Below are positions 1 through 5,770 of a stretch of 8,766 bases of DNA, piece after piece. The stretch is from JANRKF01 sp033763575 (GTDB lineage: Bacteria; Pseudomonadota; Alphaproteobacteria; Rickettsiales; SXRF01). The stretch lies in assembly GCA_033763575.1 (NCBI GenBank), contig JANRKF010000023.1:1-8766 (forward strand). The letters run 5' to 3'. Position 1 is the first letter of the stretch, and each line of letters begins with the position of its first letter. A program made the translations under genes and the position numbers. The notes beneath the pieces are model-generated. The model had not been told where the DNA came from and made no database searches. It saw only the letters and a program-made list of their open reading frames with translations.

Positions 1-1
1 C

Positions 2-694
2 TTACAGAACGCGCCGTTTAAAGCCATTGCCACGCATCAGGCGCAGGAAAAATTGGCGAAGGAAACGGCGGAGCAATTACAGCATCCCAAAAAAATCGGC
101 AAATATTTAAGTGTGAATGAAATCGCCTGTTCGGATATTCCCGAAGACGCGGCGGAAAAAATTGCCGCAGAGTTACTGGCCTTTTTCCATGACCGCCTGA
201 AGGTGCAGTTGAAAGATTCGGGTATCCGCCATGATGTCATCAACGCCGTGGTGGCGAATAATGACGATGATCTGGTGCGCATCGTGGCCCGTGCTAAGGC
301 ACTGCAAGCGTTCCTTGCCACCGATGATGGGGCAAACCTGCTGGCCGGATATAAGCGTGCGGCGAATATTCTTTCGATCGAAGAAAAGAAAGATAAGGCG
401 AGCTATGACCAGCCCGTGGATCATATGCTGCTTGACGTGAAACAGGAAGAAGAGGGGGCGCTTGCAAACGCACTCGTGCAGGCCGATGCCTCGCTTAAAG
501 CGGATATGGAAAAAGAAGTGTATGCCGAAGCGATGCGCGCCCTTTCCAGGCTGCGGGCGCCGGTGGATAGTTTCTTTGACAAGGTGATGGTGAATGTGCC
601 TGAAAAAGAGGTGCGGACGAATCGCCTGCGCCTGCTTTCCAACATCCGCCAGACCATCCATACGGTGGCCGATTTTGGCAAAATTGAAGGCTGA
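2..694 (+). CDS. glyS: Glycyl-tRNA synthetase beta subunit, C-terminal part (5' truncated by window)
   Basis: This is the last 230 residues of the beta subunit of the tetrameric (alpha2beta2) glycyl-tRNA synthetase, which charges tRNA-Gly with glycine in the cytoplasm. The frame is open from base 2, so the gene begins outside the window; the TTG at 53 is internal and not a start. What remains corresponds to the C-terminal DALR-type anticodon-binding region. Family-typical stretches are seen: RHDVINAV, the segment DDLVRIVARAKALQAFL, then GANLLAGYKRAANIL followed by IEEKKD, and the terminal NRLRLLSNIRQTIHTVADF ending in KIEG. The full family protein is about 690 residues, so roughly a third is visible. 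Stop codon TGA is at 692-694. The alpha subunit gene glyQ would be expected just upstream. Identification rests on recognised sequence; I see no frameshift or missing block. Confidence 0.95.
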   Translation, partial: LQNAPFKAIATHQAQEKLAKETAEQLQHPKKIGKYLSVNEIACSDIPEDAAEKIAAELLAFFHDRLKVQLKDSGIRHDVINAVVANNDDDLVRIVARAKALQAFLATDDGANLLAGYKRAANILSIEEKKDKASYDQPVDHMLLDVKQEEEGALANALVQADASLKADMEKEVYAEAMRALSRLRAPVDSFFDKVMVNVPEKEVRTNRLRLLSNIRQTIHTVADFGKIEG

Positions 695-702
695 TCGCTC
701 GA

Positions 703-759
703 AAACCCGCGCTGGAAGTGGGTTTAATCCTTTCCCACCAAGGGTTTGTACGATTTTTT
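703..759 (+). terminator. Possible glyS terminator with two alternative foldings
   Basis: Nine bases after the glyS stop, AAACCCGC (703-710) can pair with GTGGGTTT (718-725): eight pairs including one G-U, with a 7-nt loop. Alternatively AAACCC (703-708) pairs with GGGTTT (742-747) around an inner stem GTGGG/CCCAC (718-722 with 734-738). A run of six T follows at 754-759, six bases after the longer structure. The T-run is not immediately adjacent to the stem, so intrinsic termination is only plausible. The same T-rich stretch may instead act as an upstream element of the ppdK promoter. Confidence 0.35.
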
Positions 760-766
760 AAAATAT

Positions 767-796
767 TTGCATTTACCCCCTTCCGTGACTTATAAC
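767..796 (+). promoter_or_regulatory. Candidate sigma70-type promoter for ppdK
   Basis: TTGCAT (767-772) and TATAAC (791-796) are separated by 18 bp and resemble -35 and -10 boxes. An AT-rich stretch (753-766) lies directly upstream, as in an UP element. Transcription would begin near 803, giving a leader of about 40 nt before the ppdK ATG. It is called by eye from consensus similarity only; the intergenic position and the gap to glyS support it. Confidence 0.45.
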
Positions 797-842
797 TTCG
801 GGCCTATCCTAGTAATTGAGAGATTGGCGCCGGAGATCAGTA

Positions 843-3491
843 ATGAGCAAAACAAACGCACAGGTAAAAACAGAAATGTCCTATAAACTCGTCTATAGTT
901 TTGGTGATGGCAGTGCCGAAGGCAAGGGCAGCATGCGCGACACGCTGGGCGGCAAAGGTGCCAACCTGGCAGAGATGTGCTCGCTTGGTTTGCCGGTGCC
1001 TCCGGGTTTTACCATCATCACCGATATGTGCGTGAGCTATTACAAAAACGGCAAAAAAATCGATGATGCGCTCAAGGACCAGGTGGCCGAAGCGCTCGCC
1101 AAGGTCGAAAAAACCGTGGGCGCGAAACTGGGCGATGACAAAGATCCGCTCTTGCTTTCCGTGCGTTCCGGTGCGCGTGCTTCCATGCCCGGCATGATGG
1201 ATACGGTGCTGAATCTCGGCCTGAACGATACGACGGTCAAAGCGCTCGCCGCCAAGACCGGCAATGAACGATTCGCCTATGATTCCTACCGCCGTTTTAT
1301 CCAGATGTATTCGGACGTGGTGCTCGAAGTCGACCATTACCATTTCGAGGAAATGCTCGAAGAAATGAAGCGCGACCGCGACATTGAACTCGACACCCAG
1401 CTTTCCGCCGAGGATTTAAAAAAGCTGGTGGTGATGTATAAGGAACGCGTGCAGGCCGAACTGGGGAAACCCTTCCCGGATGATGTGCAGGAACAATTAT
1501 GGGGTGCGATCCTCGCCGTTTTTAATAGCTGGATGAACCCGCGTGCCTGCACCTATCGCAAGCTGCATGATATTCCGGAATCGTGGGGAACGGCGGTCAC
1601 TGTGCAGTCCATGGTGTTCGGCAATATGGGTGATGACTGCGCGACCGGCGTGGCGTTTACCCGCAACCCCAGCACCGGCGAGCATAAATATTACGGCGAG
1701 TTCCTTGTGAATGCGCAGGGTGAAGATGTGGTCGCGGGCATCCGCACACCGCAGCCGATGGATGAAATGGGCGCGGTGATGCCGGTGGTATATAAACAGC
1801 TCACCGATGTATTCGATAAGCTGGAAGCGCATTACCGCGATATGCAGGATATTGAGTTCACCATCCAGTCCGGCAAATTATGGATGCTGCAAACCAGGAA
1901 TGGCAAGCGCACGGCGGCGGCGGCGATCAAAATCGCGGTCGATATGGTCGCGGAAAAACGCATCACCAAAGAAGAGGCGTTAAAGCGTATCGATCCGCTC
2001 TCGCTTGATCAGTTGCTGCATCCGACGCTGGATCCGAAAGCCAAGAAAACCGTCCTCACTACCGGCCTTCCGGCATCGCCCGGTGCGGCTTCGGGCAAGG
2101 TGGTGTTCACCGCCGAGGATGCCGAGGCGATGGCGCTTAACCATAAGGAAAAAGTGATCCTGGTGCGTATTGAAACCAGCCCGGAAGATATTCACGGCAT
2201 GCATGCGGCGCAGGGTATCCTCACCGCACGCGGCGGCATGACCAGCCACGCGGCGGTAGTCGCACGCGGCATGGGCAAGCCCTGCGTATCGGGCGCGGGC
2301 AGCCTCGCCATCGATTACGCCAAAAAAGAATTAAAGGCGATGGGCCACGTCATCAGGGAAGGCGACATCATCACCATCAATGGCGGCACCGGCGAAGTGA
2401 TGCTGGGCGAGATACCGACCGTGCAGCCGCAGCTCTCCGGCGATTTCGAAACGCTGATGGGCTGGGCCGATAGCGTGCGGAAACTCAAAGTGCGCACCAA
2501 CGCCGAGACCCCGCTCGATGCGTCGGTTGCGCGTAAATTCGGCGCGGAAGGCATCGGCCTTTGCCGCACCGAGCATATGTTTTTCGATAGCGAACGCATC
2601 ACCGCCATGCGCGAGATGATCGTGGCGTCGGCGGTGGAAGGCCGCAAAGCCGCGCTCGCCAAATTACTGCCGATGCAGCGCAATGATTTTGTGCAGCTCT
2701 TTTCCATCATGAAGGGCCTGCCGGTGACGATTCGTTTGCTCGATCCGCCGCTGCATGAATTCCTGCCGCACACGGAAGAAGATATCGCGCAGGTGGCCAA
2801 AGCCGCCGGAGTGAGCGTCGAGTCCGTTCGCCACCGCGCCCATGAGCTGAAAGAACAAAACCCGATGCTCGGCCATCGCGGCTGCCGCCTCGGCATCACC
2901 TATCCGGAGATTTACGAGATGCAGGCCCGCGCTATTTTTGAAGCCGCCGTCGAAGTGAATGACGGGGTGATCCCGGAAATCATGATTCCGCTGGTCATGA
3001 TGCAAAAAGAATTCACCATTCTGAAAGCGCTCATCGACCAGACGGCGAGTGCGGTGATGAAAGAAAAAAACGTGAAGATCGACTATCTGGTCGGCACCAT
3101 GATTGAGCTGCCGAGGGCGGCGCTCCGTGCCGGTGAGATTGCCGGGGAAGCCGAGTTTTTCAGCTTCGGCACCAATGATCTGACCCAGACGACGCTCGGC
3201 ATTTCCCGCGACGATTCGGCCAATTTCATCGAAATCTACAAGCAAAAAGGCATTGTGGAGCAGGATCCGTTCGTGACCCTCGACCAGTCGGGCGTGGGCG
3301 AGCTCATCGGGCTTGCGGTCGAGCGCGGGCGCAAAACCCGCAAAGATTTAAAACTCGGCATTTGCGGCGAGCATGGCGGCGATCCGGCTTCGATCAAATT
3401 CTGCCAGGGCGCGGGCCTGGATTATGTGAGCTGCTCGCCCTATCGCGTTCCGGTGGCGCGTCTTGCGGCGGCGCAGGCGGCGTTAAAATAA
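843..3491 (+). CDS. ppdK: Pyruvate, phosphate dikinase
   Basis: An 882-residue cytoplasmic enzyme that interconverts pyruvate + ATP + phosphate and PEP + AMP + pyrophosphate; in bacteria it serves gluconeogenic PEP supply or, in reverse, pyrophosphate-linked glycolysis. The N-terminal nucleotide-binding domain shows GGKGANLAEM (Lys38) and SVRSGARASMPGMMDTVLNL (Arg108). The central phosphohistidine domain has GGMTSHAAVVARGMGKP, with the phosphorylated His469 and, two residues earlier, Thr467 of the type targeted by the regulatory kinase/phosphatase PDRP. The C-terminal PEP/pyruvate TIM barrel has GLCRTEHMFF, FFSFGTNDLTQTTLG and CGEHGGDP with the catalytic Cys841. Length matches the family (about 870-890). 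The start is ATG 843, with GGAG at 832-835 seven bases upstream; an in-frame TTG at 816 lacks such a site. Another ATG at 876 is possible but has no better signal. It follows glyS, a common alphaproteobacterial pairing, but probably has its own promoter. All catalytic residues are intact. Confidence 0.97.
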   Translation: MSKTNAQVKTEMSYKLVYSFGDGSAEGKGSMRDTLGGKGANLAEMCSLGLPVPPGFTIITDMCVSYYKNGKKIDDALKDQVAEALAKVEKTVGAKLGDDKDPLLLSVRSGARASMPGMMDTVLNLGLNDTTVKALAAKTGNERFAYDSYRRFIQMYSDVVLEVDHYHFEEMLEEMKRDRDIELDTQLSAEDLKKLVVMYKERVQAELGKPFPDDVQEQLWGAILAVFNSWMNPRACTYRKLHDIPESWGTAVTVQSMVFGNMGDDCATGVAFTRNPSTGEHKYYGEFLVNAQGEDVVAGIRTPQPMDEMGAVMPVVYKQLTDVFDKLEAHYRDMQDIEFTIQSGKLWMLQTRNGKRTAAAAIKIAVDMVAEKRITKEEALKRIDPLSLDQLLHPTLDPKAKKTVLTTGLPASPGAASGKVVFTAEDAEAMALNHKEKVILVRIETSPEDIHGMHAAQGILTARGGMTSHAAVVARGMGKPCVSGAGSLAIDYAKKELKAMGHVIREGDIITINGGTGEVMLGEIPTVQPQLSGDFETLMGWADSVRKLKVRTNAETPLDASVARKFGAEGIGLCRTEHMFFDSERITAMREMIVASAVEGRKAALAKLLPMQRNDFVQLFSIMKGLPVTIRLLDPPLHEFLPHTEEDIAQVAKAAGVSVESVRHRAHELKEQNPMLGHRGCRLGITYPEIYEMQARAIFEAAVEVNDGVIPEIMIPLVMMQKEFTILKALIDQTASAVMKEKNVKIDYLVGTMIELPRAALRAGEIAGEAEFFSFGTNDLTQTTLGISRDDSANFIEIYKQKGIVEQDPFVTLDQSGVGELIGLAVERGRKTRKDLKLGICGEHGGDPASIKFCQGAGLDYVSCSPYRVPVARLAAAQAALK

Positions 3492-3497
3492 TATGTC

Positions 3498-3517
3498 ATT
3501 TCCGCGAAGGCGGGGAT
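3498..3517 (+). repeat. Degenerate REP-type palindromic hairpin after ppdK
   Basis: ATTTCCGC (3498-3505) and GCGGGGAT (3510-3517) form an 8-bp stem with two G-U pairs and a GAAG loop. The flanking and core bases resemble the widespread dispersed repeat with a core like ATTCCCGCG-AAGGCGGGAAT, with T for C changes in the left arm. It begins six bases after the ppdK stop and is followed by the T-rich TTTATTGTTGT, so it may also work as a ppdK terminator. Only one copy is in the window; multi-copy status is inferred from resemblance. Confidence 0.5.
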
Positions 3518-3558
3518 TTATTGTTGTCTATCGAAAATAATAAAGGGGAGATTATATT

Positions 3559-3828
3559 ATGCCTGCACTGTCAGAATTGGTGATGAAAATTAAAAGCAAA
3601 TTTCTTGATGTGAATTCCGTTGGAATTGGTTTAGCGCGTTTCGCAGACAAAGGTGTTCTGGCCTTGACCTTCGATACACCGGAGACTGCAACAAGTTTTG
3701 TTCAGGCGCTGCGAGCAGAAAAGCAAGTGGTTGCAGTTCAGCTATGTGAGATGGAGGGCAATTACCCAAAAATTGGGGGCAATGGTAAGCCCATATTAAA
3801 CTCTTCGGTGGCCATCGGGGGGGTATGA
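3559..3828 (+). CDS. Small hypothetical protein, 89 residues
   Basis: I do not recognise this family. The ATG at 3559 has a strong Shine-Dalgarno sequence (GGGGAG, 3545-3550) eight bases upstream, which is the best evidence that it is translated. The protein has no signal peptide or membrane segment. Residues about 20-65 read like alternating strands and a helix (VGIGLARF, GVLALTFDT, a helix over TATSFVQALRAEK, then VVAVQLCEMEG), suggesting a compact alpha/beta fold; the tail is rich in Gly and Asn. Base composition is lower in GC than in ppdK or lpxC (26 of 60 bases in line 3601-3660), and codons such as TTA, GGA and ATT are commoner, so it may be an acquired gene. The end is odd: the last codons lie in a run of seven G (3817-3823), and a second short frame overlaps the TGA. 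It stands alone between a REP-like hairpin and the lpxC promoter; no function is assigned. Confidence 0.65.
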   Translation: MPALSELVMKIKSKFLDVNSVGIGLARFADKGVLALTFDTPETATSFVQALRAEKQVVAVQLCEMEGNYPKIGGNGKPILNSSVAIGGV

Positions 3829-3899
3829 CGGTGGGGCAAGCGGAAGCCTTGTTAGGAATTAAGTTTGGTCACGGTGAGAAGGGAAGCCATCTGATTTAA
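3825..3899 (+). CDS. 24-codon frame overlapping the end of the small gene; possible frameshift extension
   Basis: An ATG at 3825 overlaps the TGA of the preceding gene (ATGA, 3825-3828) and opens a 24-residue frame ending in TAA at 3897-3899. Its sequence begins MTVGQAEALLGIK and has codons like those of the upstream gene. It lies in the -1 frame relative to that gene, so one extra G in the G7 run, or a -1 slip there, would join both into a 113-residue protein. It could be a lost C-terminus, an alternative end, or a chance frame. Being so short, it cannot be confirmed as coding from sequence alone. Confidence 0.25.
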   Translation: MTVGQAEALLGIKFGHGEKGSHLI

Positions 3900-3945
3900 T
3901 CAATACTTCTTGACCGATCCTCGGAAGCGCCCGCTGGTTAAGCTT

Positions 3946-3974
3946 TTGACGATTGTAACAATCTGTCATAATCT
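3946..3974 (+). promoter_or_regulatory. Candidate lpxC operon promoter
   Basis: TTGACG (3946-3951), five of six matches to the -35 consensus, lies 17 bp before TAATCT (3969-3974); an overlapping CATAAT (3967-3972) with a 15-bp spacer is an alternative -10. Transcription would start near 3981, about 33 nt before the lpxC ATG. It is the only good promoter candidate I see ahead of lpxC, and it could drive all four tightly spaced downstream genes. Confidence 0.5.
3951..3963. promoter_or_regulatory. 13-bp perfect palindrome in the lpxC promoter spacer (operator-like)
   Basis: GATTGT (3951-3956) and ACAATC (3958-3963) are exact reverse complements around a single A. The palindrome sits between the -35 and -10 boxes of the candidate promoter, a position where a dimeric repressor or MerR-like activator could act. 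The 1-nt centre rules out a stable RNA hairpin, so a protein-binding DNA site is the more natural reading. No regulator is identified. Confidence 0.4.
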
Positions 3975-3979
3975 GTGAT
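3960..3979 (+). repeat. Tandem 10-bp direct repeat over the lpxC -10 region
   Basis: AATCTGTCAT (3960-3969) is followed at once by AATCTGTGAT (3970-3979); nine of ten positions agree. The period is close to one DNA helical turn and the repeat covers the putative -10 box, partly overlapping the palindrome. It may be a pair of in-phase half-sites for a regulator, or coincidence. Confidence 0.4.
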
Positions 3980-4014
3980 TTGAACGGTGCGGCGTTTCTG
4001 CCTAGATTCTTGGT

Positions 4015-4944
4015 ATGAGACTGCAAACAACCCTTCGACATATTGCGACCCTTTCCGGCATCGGCCTGCATTCCGGCAGCACCGTTTCGATGCGCCTCCT
4101 GCCTGGTGCGGCGGATAGCGGCATCGTGTTTCGCCGCATGGATGTCGAGCCGCTGCGTTCGATGATTGCGGCGCGTTATGATGCGGTGTGCGATACGCGC
4201 CTTGGCACCACGATTTGCAACGCGCATGGCGTCTCCGTTTCCACCATTGAGCATCTGATGGCGGCGCTCTGGGGTGCAGGGTTAGATAACGTGCTGATTG
4301 AGCTGGACGCGCCGGAAGTACCGATTATGGATGGCAGCTCGGCGCCGTTTGTTGAATTGCTGGAGCATGCCGGTGTCACCCGTCTTGCGGCGCCGAAACG
4401 CATTCTGCGCGTGCTGAAAGCCGTTGAGGTGCGCGATGGCGAGAGTTTTGCGCGTATCGCCCCGAACCGCGAAGGCGATGAGGGCATGGCGCTTTCGATC
4501 GCGGTGGAATATGACAATGCGGTCATCGGCCGCCAGTCGGCGTTTTATGATTTCCGCGAGTCAACATTCGCCGAAGAATTATCGCGTGCCCGCACGTTCG
4601 GTTTCGCGCATGAAGTGGAAGCCTTGCAGAAAGCCGGTCTGGCACTTGGCGGCTCGCTGGAAAACGCTATCGTTGTTGGCGAAGAAAGCGTGCTAAACGC
4701 CGAAGGCCTGCGCTTTGACGACGAATTCGTGCGTCACAAGGCGCTTGATTGCGTCGGCGACCTGTTCCTGGCGGGCCTGCGTATCGATGGCGCGCTCACC
4801 TTCGTCCGCCCCGGCCATGGCATCAACAACAAGCTCGTGCGCGCCCTGATGGCGGATGAGTCGGCCTATGAGATTGTGGCAAGCGAGGCGCTTCCGGTCG
4901 CTGCCGCCTCCGTTGCCCGGTACAATAATCTGTTGAGCCTTTAG
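4015..4944 (+). CDS. lpxC: UDP-3-O-acyl-N-acetylglucosamine deacetylase
   Basis: A 309-residue cytoplasmic zinc hydrolase that catalyses the first committed step of lipid A synthesis, removing acetate from UDP-3-O-acyl-GlcNAc. The N-terminal half has the typical opening LRHIATLSGIGLHSG and STIEHLMAAL, carrying Glu79 (general base) and zinc ligand His80, then IMDGSSAPF. The C-terminal half has RHKALDCVGD with the other zinc ligands His241 and Asp245, and GHGINNKLVRAL with catalytic His268. All active-site residues are present and the length fits the family (about 300). ATG 4015 places the conserved N-terminus correctly, but there is no clear Shine-Dalgarno sequence before it, so initiation may be weak or rely on the short leader. 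bamD follows after 22 bp. In many alphaproteobacteria ftsZ precedes lpxC; here it is preceded by a hypothetical gene and ppdK. Regulation could occur at the promoter palindrome and repeat; post-translational control cannot be judged from sequence. Confidence 0.97.
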   Translation: MRLQTTLRHIATLSGIGLHSGSTVSMRLLPGAADSGIVFRRMDVEPLRSMIAARYDAVCDTRLGTTICNAHGVSVSTIEHLMAALWGAGLDNVLIELDAPEVPIMDGSSAPFVELLEHAGVTRLAAPKRILRVLKAVEVRDGESFARIAPNREGDEGMALSIAVEYDNAVIGRQSAFYDFRESTFAEELSRARTFGFAHEVEALQKAGLALGGSLENAIVVGEESVLNAEGLRFDDEFVRHKALDCVGDLFLAGLRIDGALTFVRPGHGINNKLVRALMADESAYEIVASEALPVAAASVARYNNLLSL

Positions 4945-4959
4945 CCCGTCCTGATATAC

Positions 4960-4965
4960 AGGAGG
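4960..4965 (+). promoter_or_regulatory. Ribosome binding site unusually close to bamD start
   Basis: A perfect AGGAGG ends at 4965, only one base before the bamD ATG at 4967; five to nine bases is usual. No alternative start fits: a TGA in the same frame lies at 4952-4954, and starting downstream would remove the lipoprotein signal. The start is therefore well fixed although the spacing is poor. Confidence 0.6.
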
Positions 4966-4966
4966 C

Positions 4967-5767
4967 ATGAAGAACACCCTCCGGTTCCTGCCCGTTTTAT
5001 TCCTGCTTGCCGCCTGCTCCGGCGACGACGAATCCGACGACGCGACCACGCCGCAAAAATCGGCGGAGACGCTTTATAATGAAGCGCGTACGATGGTGGA
5101 TGAAGGCGATGTCAAGGAATCCATCAAAGCGTTTGAGGACGTCGAGCGGCAATATCCGGCATCGAAGCTCGCCACCGATGCACAGGTGATGGCCGCCTAT
5201 TCCGCCTATAAAGTGGAGGATTACGATCAGGCGGTGGCGACGCTCGAACGTTTCGTAAAACTATATCCCACCGATGAATCCACGCCCTATGCCTATTACC
5301 TGATTGCGCTGTGCTATTACGAGCAGATTTCCGATGTCGCGCGCGACCAGAAGATTACGCAGCAGGCGATGCAGGCGCTGCGCGATGTGGTGCGCCGTTT
5401 CCCGGGAACGGAGTATGAGCGCGATGCCAAGATCAAGCTCGATCTCACCGAAGACCATCTGGCAGGCAAGGAGATGCAGGTCGGGCGCTATTATTTAAAG
5501 CGCGGCGATACGCTCGCGGCGATCAACCGCTTCCGCTATGTGGTGGAAAATTACCAGACCACCAGCCATGTGCCGGAGGCGCTGCACCGCCTGGTTGAGA
5601 CCTATCTGGCGCTGGGGGTCAAAGACGAGGCGCAGCGTTACGCCGCGGTGCTCGGGGCGAATTTCCCCGACAGTATCTGGTATCGCGATTCCTATAAAAT
5701 GATGACCGGATCGTTGCCGGAGACCGCACAAAAAGAGGAGGAGTCATCCTCGTGGCTGCCATTTTAA
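4967..5767 (+). CDS. bamD: Outer membrane protein assembly factor BamD (ComL family lipoprotein)
   Basis: A 266-residue lipoprotein of the BAM complex, which with BamA folds and inserts beta-barrel proteins into the outer membrane from the periplasmic side. The N-terminus is a lipoprotein signal: positive MKNTLR, a hydrophobic stretch and the lipobox LAAC with the lipidated Cys17; mature residue +2 is Ser. A short acidic linker (GDDESDD) follows. Residues about 34-234 hold five helical TPR-type repeats, seen in segments such as ETLYNEARTMVDEGDVKESI, DYDQAVATLERFVKLYP, QAMQALRDVVRRFPGTEYE, AAINRFRYVVENY and EALHRLVETYLALGVKDEA. The length, with 250 mature residues, fits BamD (E. coli about 245). 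Position between lpxC and recN is the usual alphaproteobacterial one. lpxC ends 22 bp upstream and recN begins 3 bp after the stop, so translation is probably coupled. The AGGAGG is only one base from the ATG. Confidence 0.95.
   Translation: MKNTLRFLPVLFLLAACSGDDESDDATTPQKSAETLYNEARTMVDEGDVKESIKAFEDVERQYPASKLATDAQVMAAYSAYKVEDYDQAVATLERFVKLYPTDESTPYAYYLIALCYYEQISDVARDQKITQQAMQALRDVVRRFPGTEYERDAKIKLDLTEDHLAGKEMQVGRYYLKRGDTLAAINRFRYVVENYQTTSHVPEALHRLVETYLALGVKDEAQRYAAVLGANFPDSIWYRDSYKMMTGSLPETAQKEEESSSWLPF
5738..5751 (+). other. Small hairpin over the purine-rich tract upstream of recN
   Basis: GAGGA (5738-5742) pairs with TCCTC (5747-5751) around a GTCA loop. The left arm belongs to GAGGAGGAG (5735-5743), the only strong Shine-Dalgarno-like tract near recN, but it lies about 27 bases before the recN ATG and inside bamD codons for Glu and Ser. 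It may be only codon-driven; a role in coupling is speculative. Confidence 0.2.
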
Positions 5768-5770
5768 CGT

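Noticed and set aside
816..842. Upstream TTG start for ppdK adding nine residues
   Set aside because: The extension is Arg-rich and unlike the family N-terminus, whereas ATG 843 has GGAG at the right distance.
2664..3245. 193-codon open frame on the - strand inside ppdK; similar antisense frames at 2315-2899 and 837-1343
   Set aside because: They mirror the codon bias of ppdK, whose motifs are intact throughout; the antisense translations show no recognisable domain and no ribosome site supports them.
3362..3583. 73-codon + strand frame overlapping the ppdK end and the start of the small gene
   Set aside because: It runs out of frame through ppdK, then through the REP-like hairpin; the small gene with a proper ribosome site explains the region better.
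3910..3938. TTGACC at 3910-3915 as an alternative -35 box
   Set aside because: There is no -10-like sequence at a 16-18 bp distance.
4005..4009. GATTC (a GANTC site for the cell-cycle methylase CcrM) just before the lpxC ATG
   Set aside because: GANTC occurs several times elsewhere in coding sequence in this window, for example near 216 and 1270, so this copy is not notable without genome-wide data.
3859..4254. 131-codon - strand frame across the lpxC promoter and 5' end, as a divergent gene
   Set aside because: Most of it is antisense to conserved LpxC codons and the translation looks like random Arg/His-rich shadow sequence.
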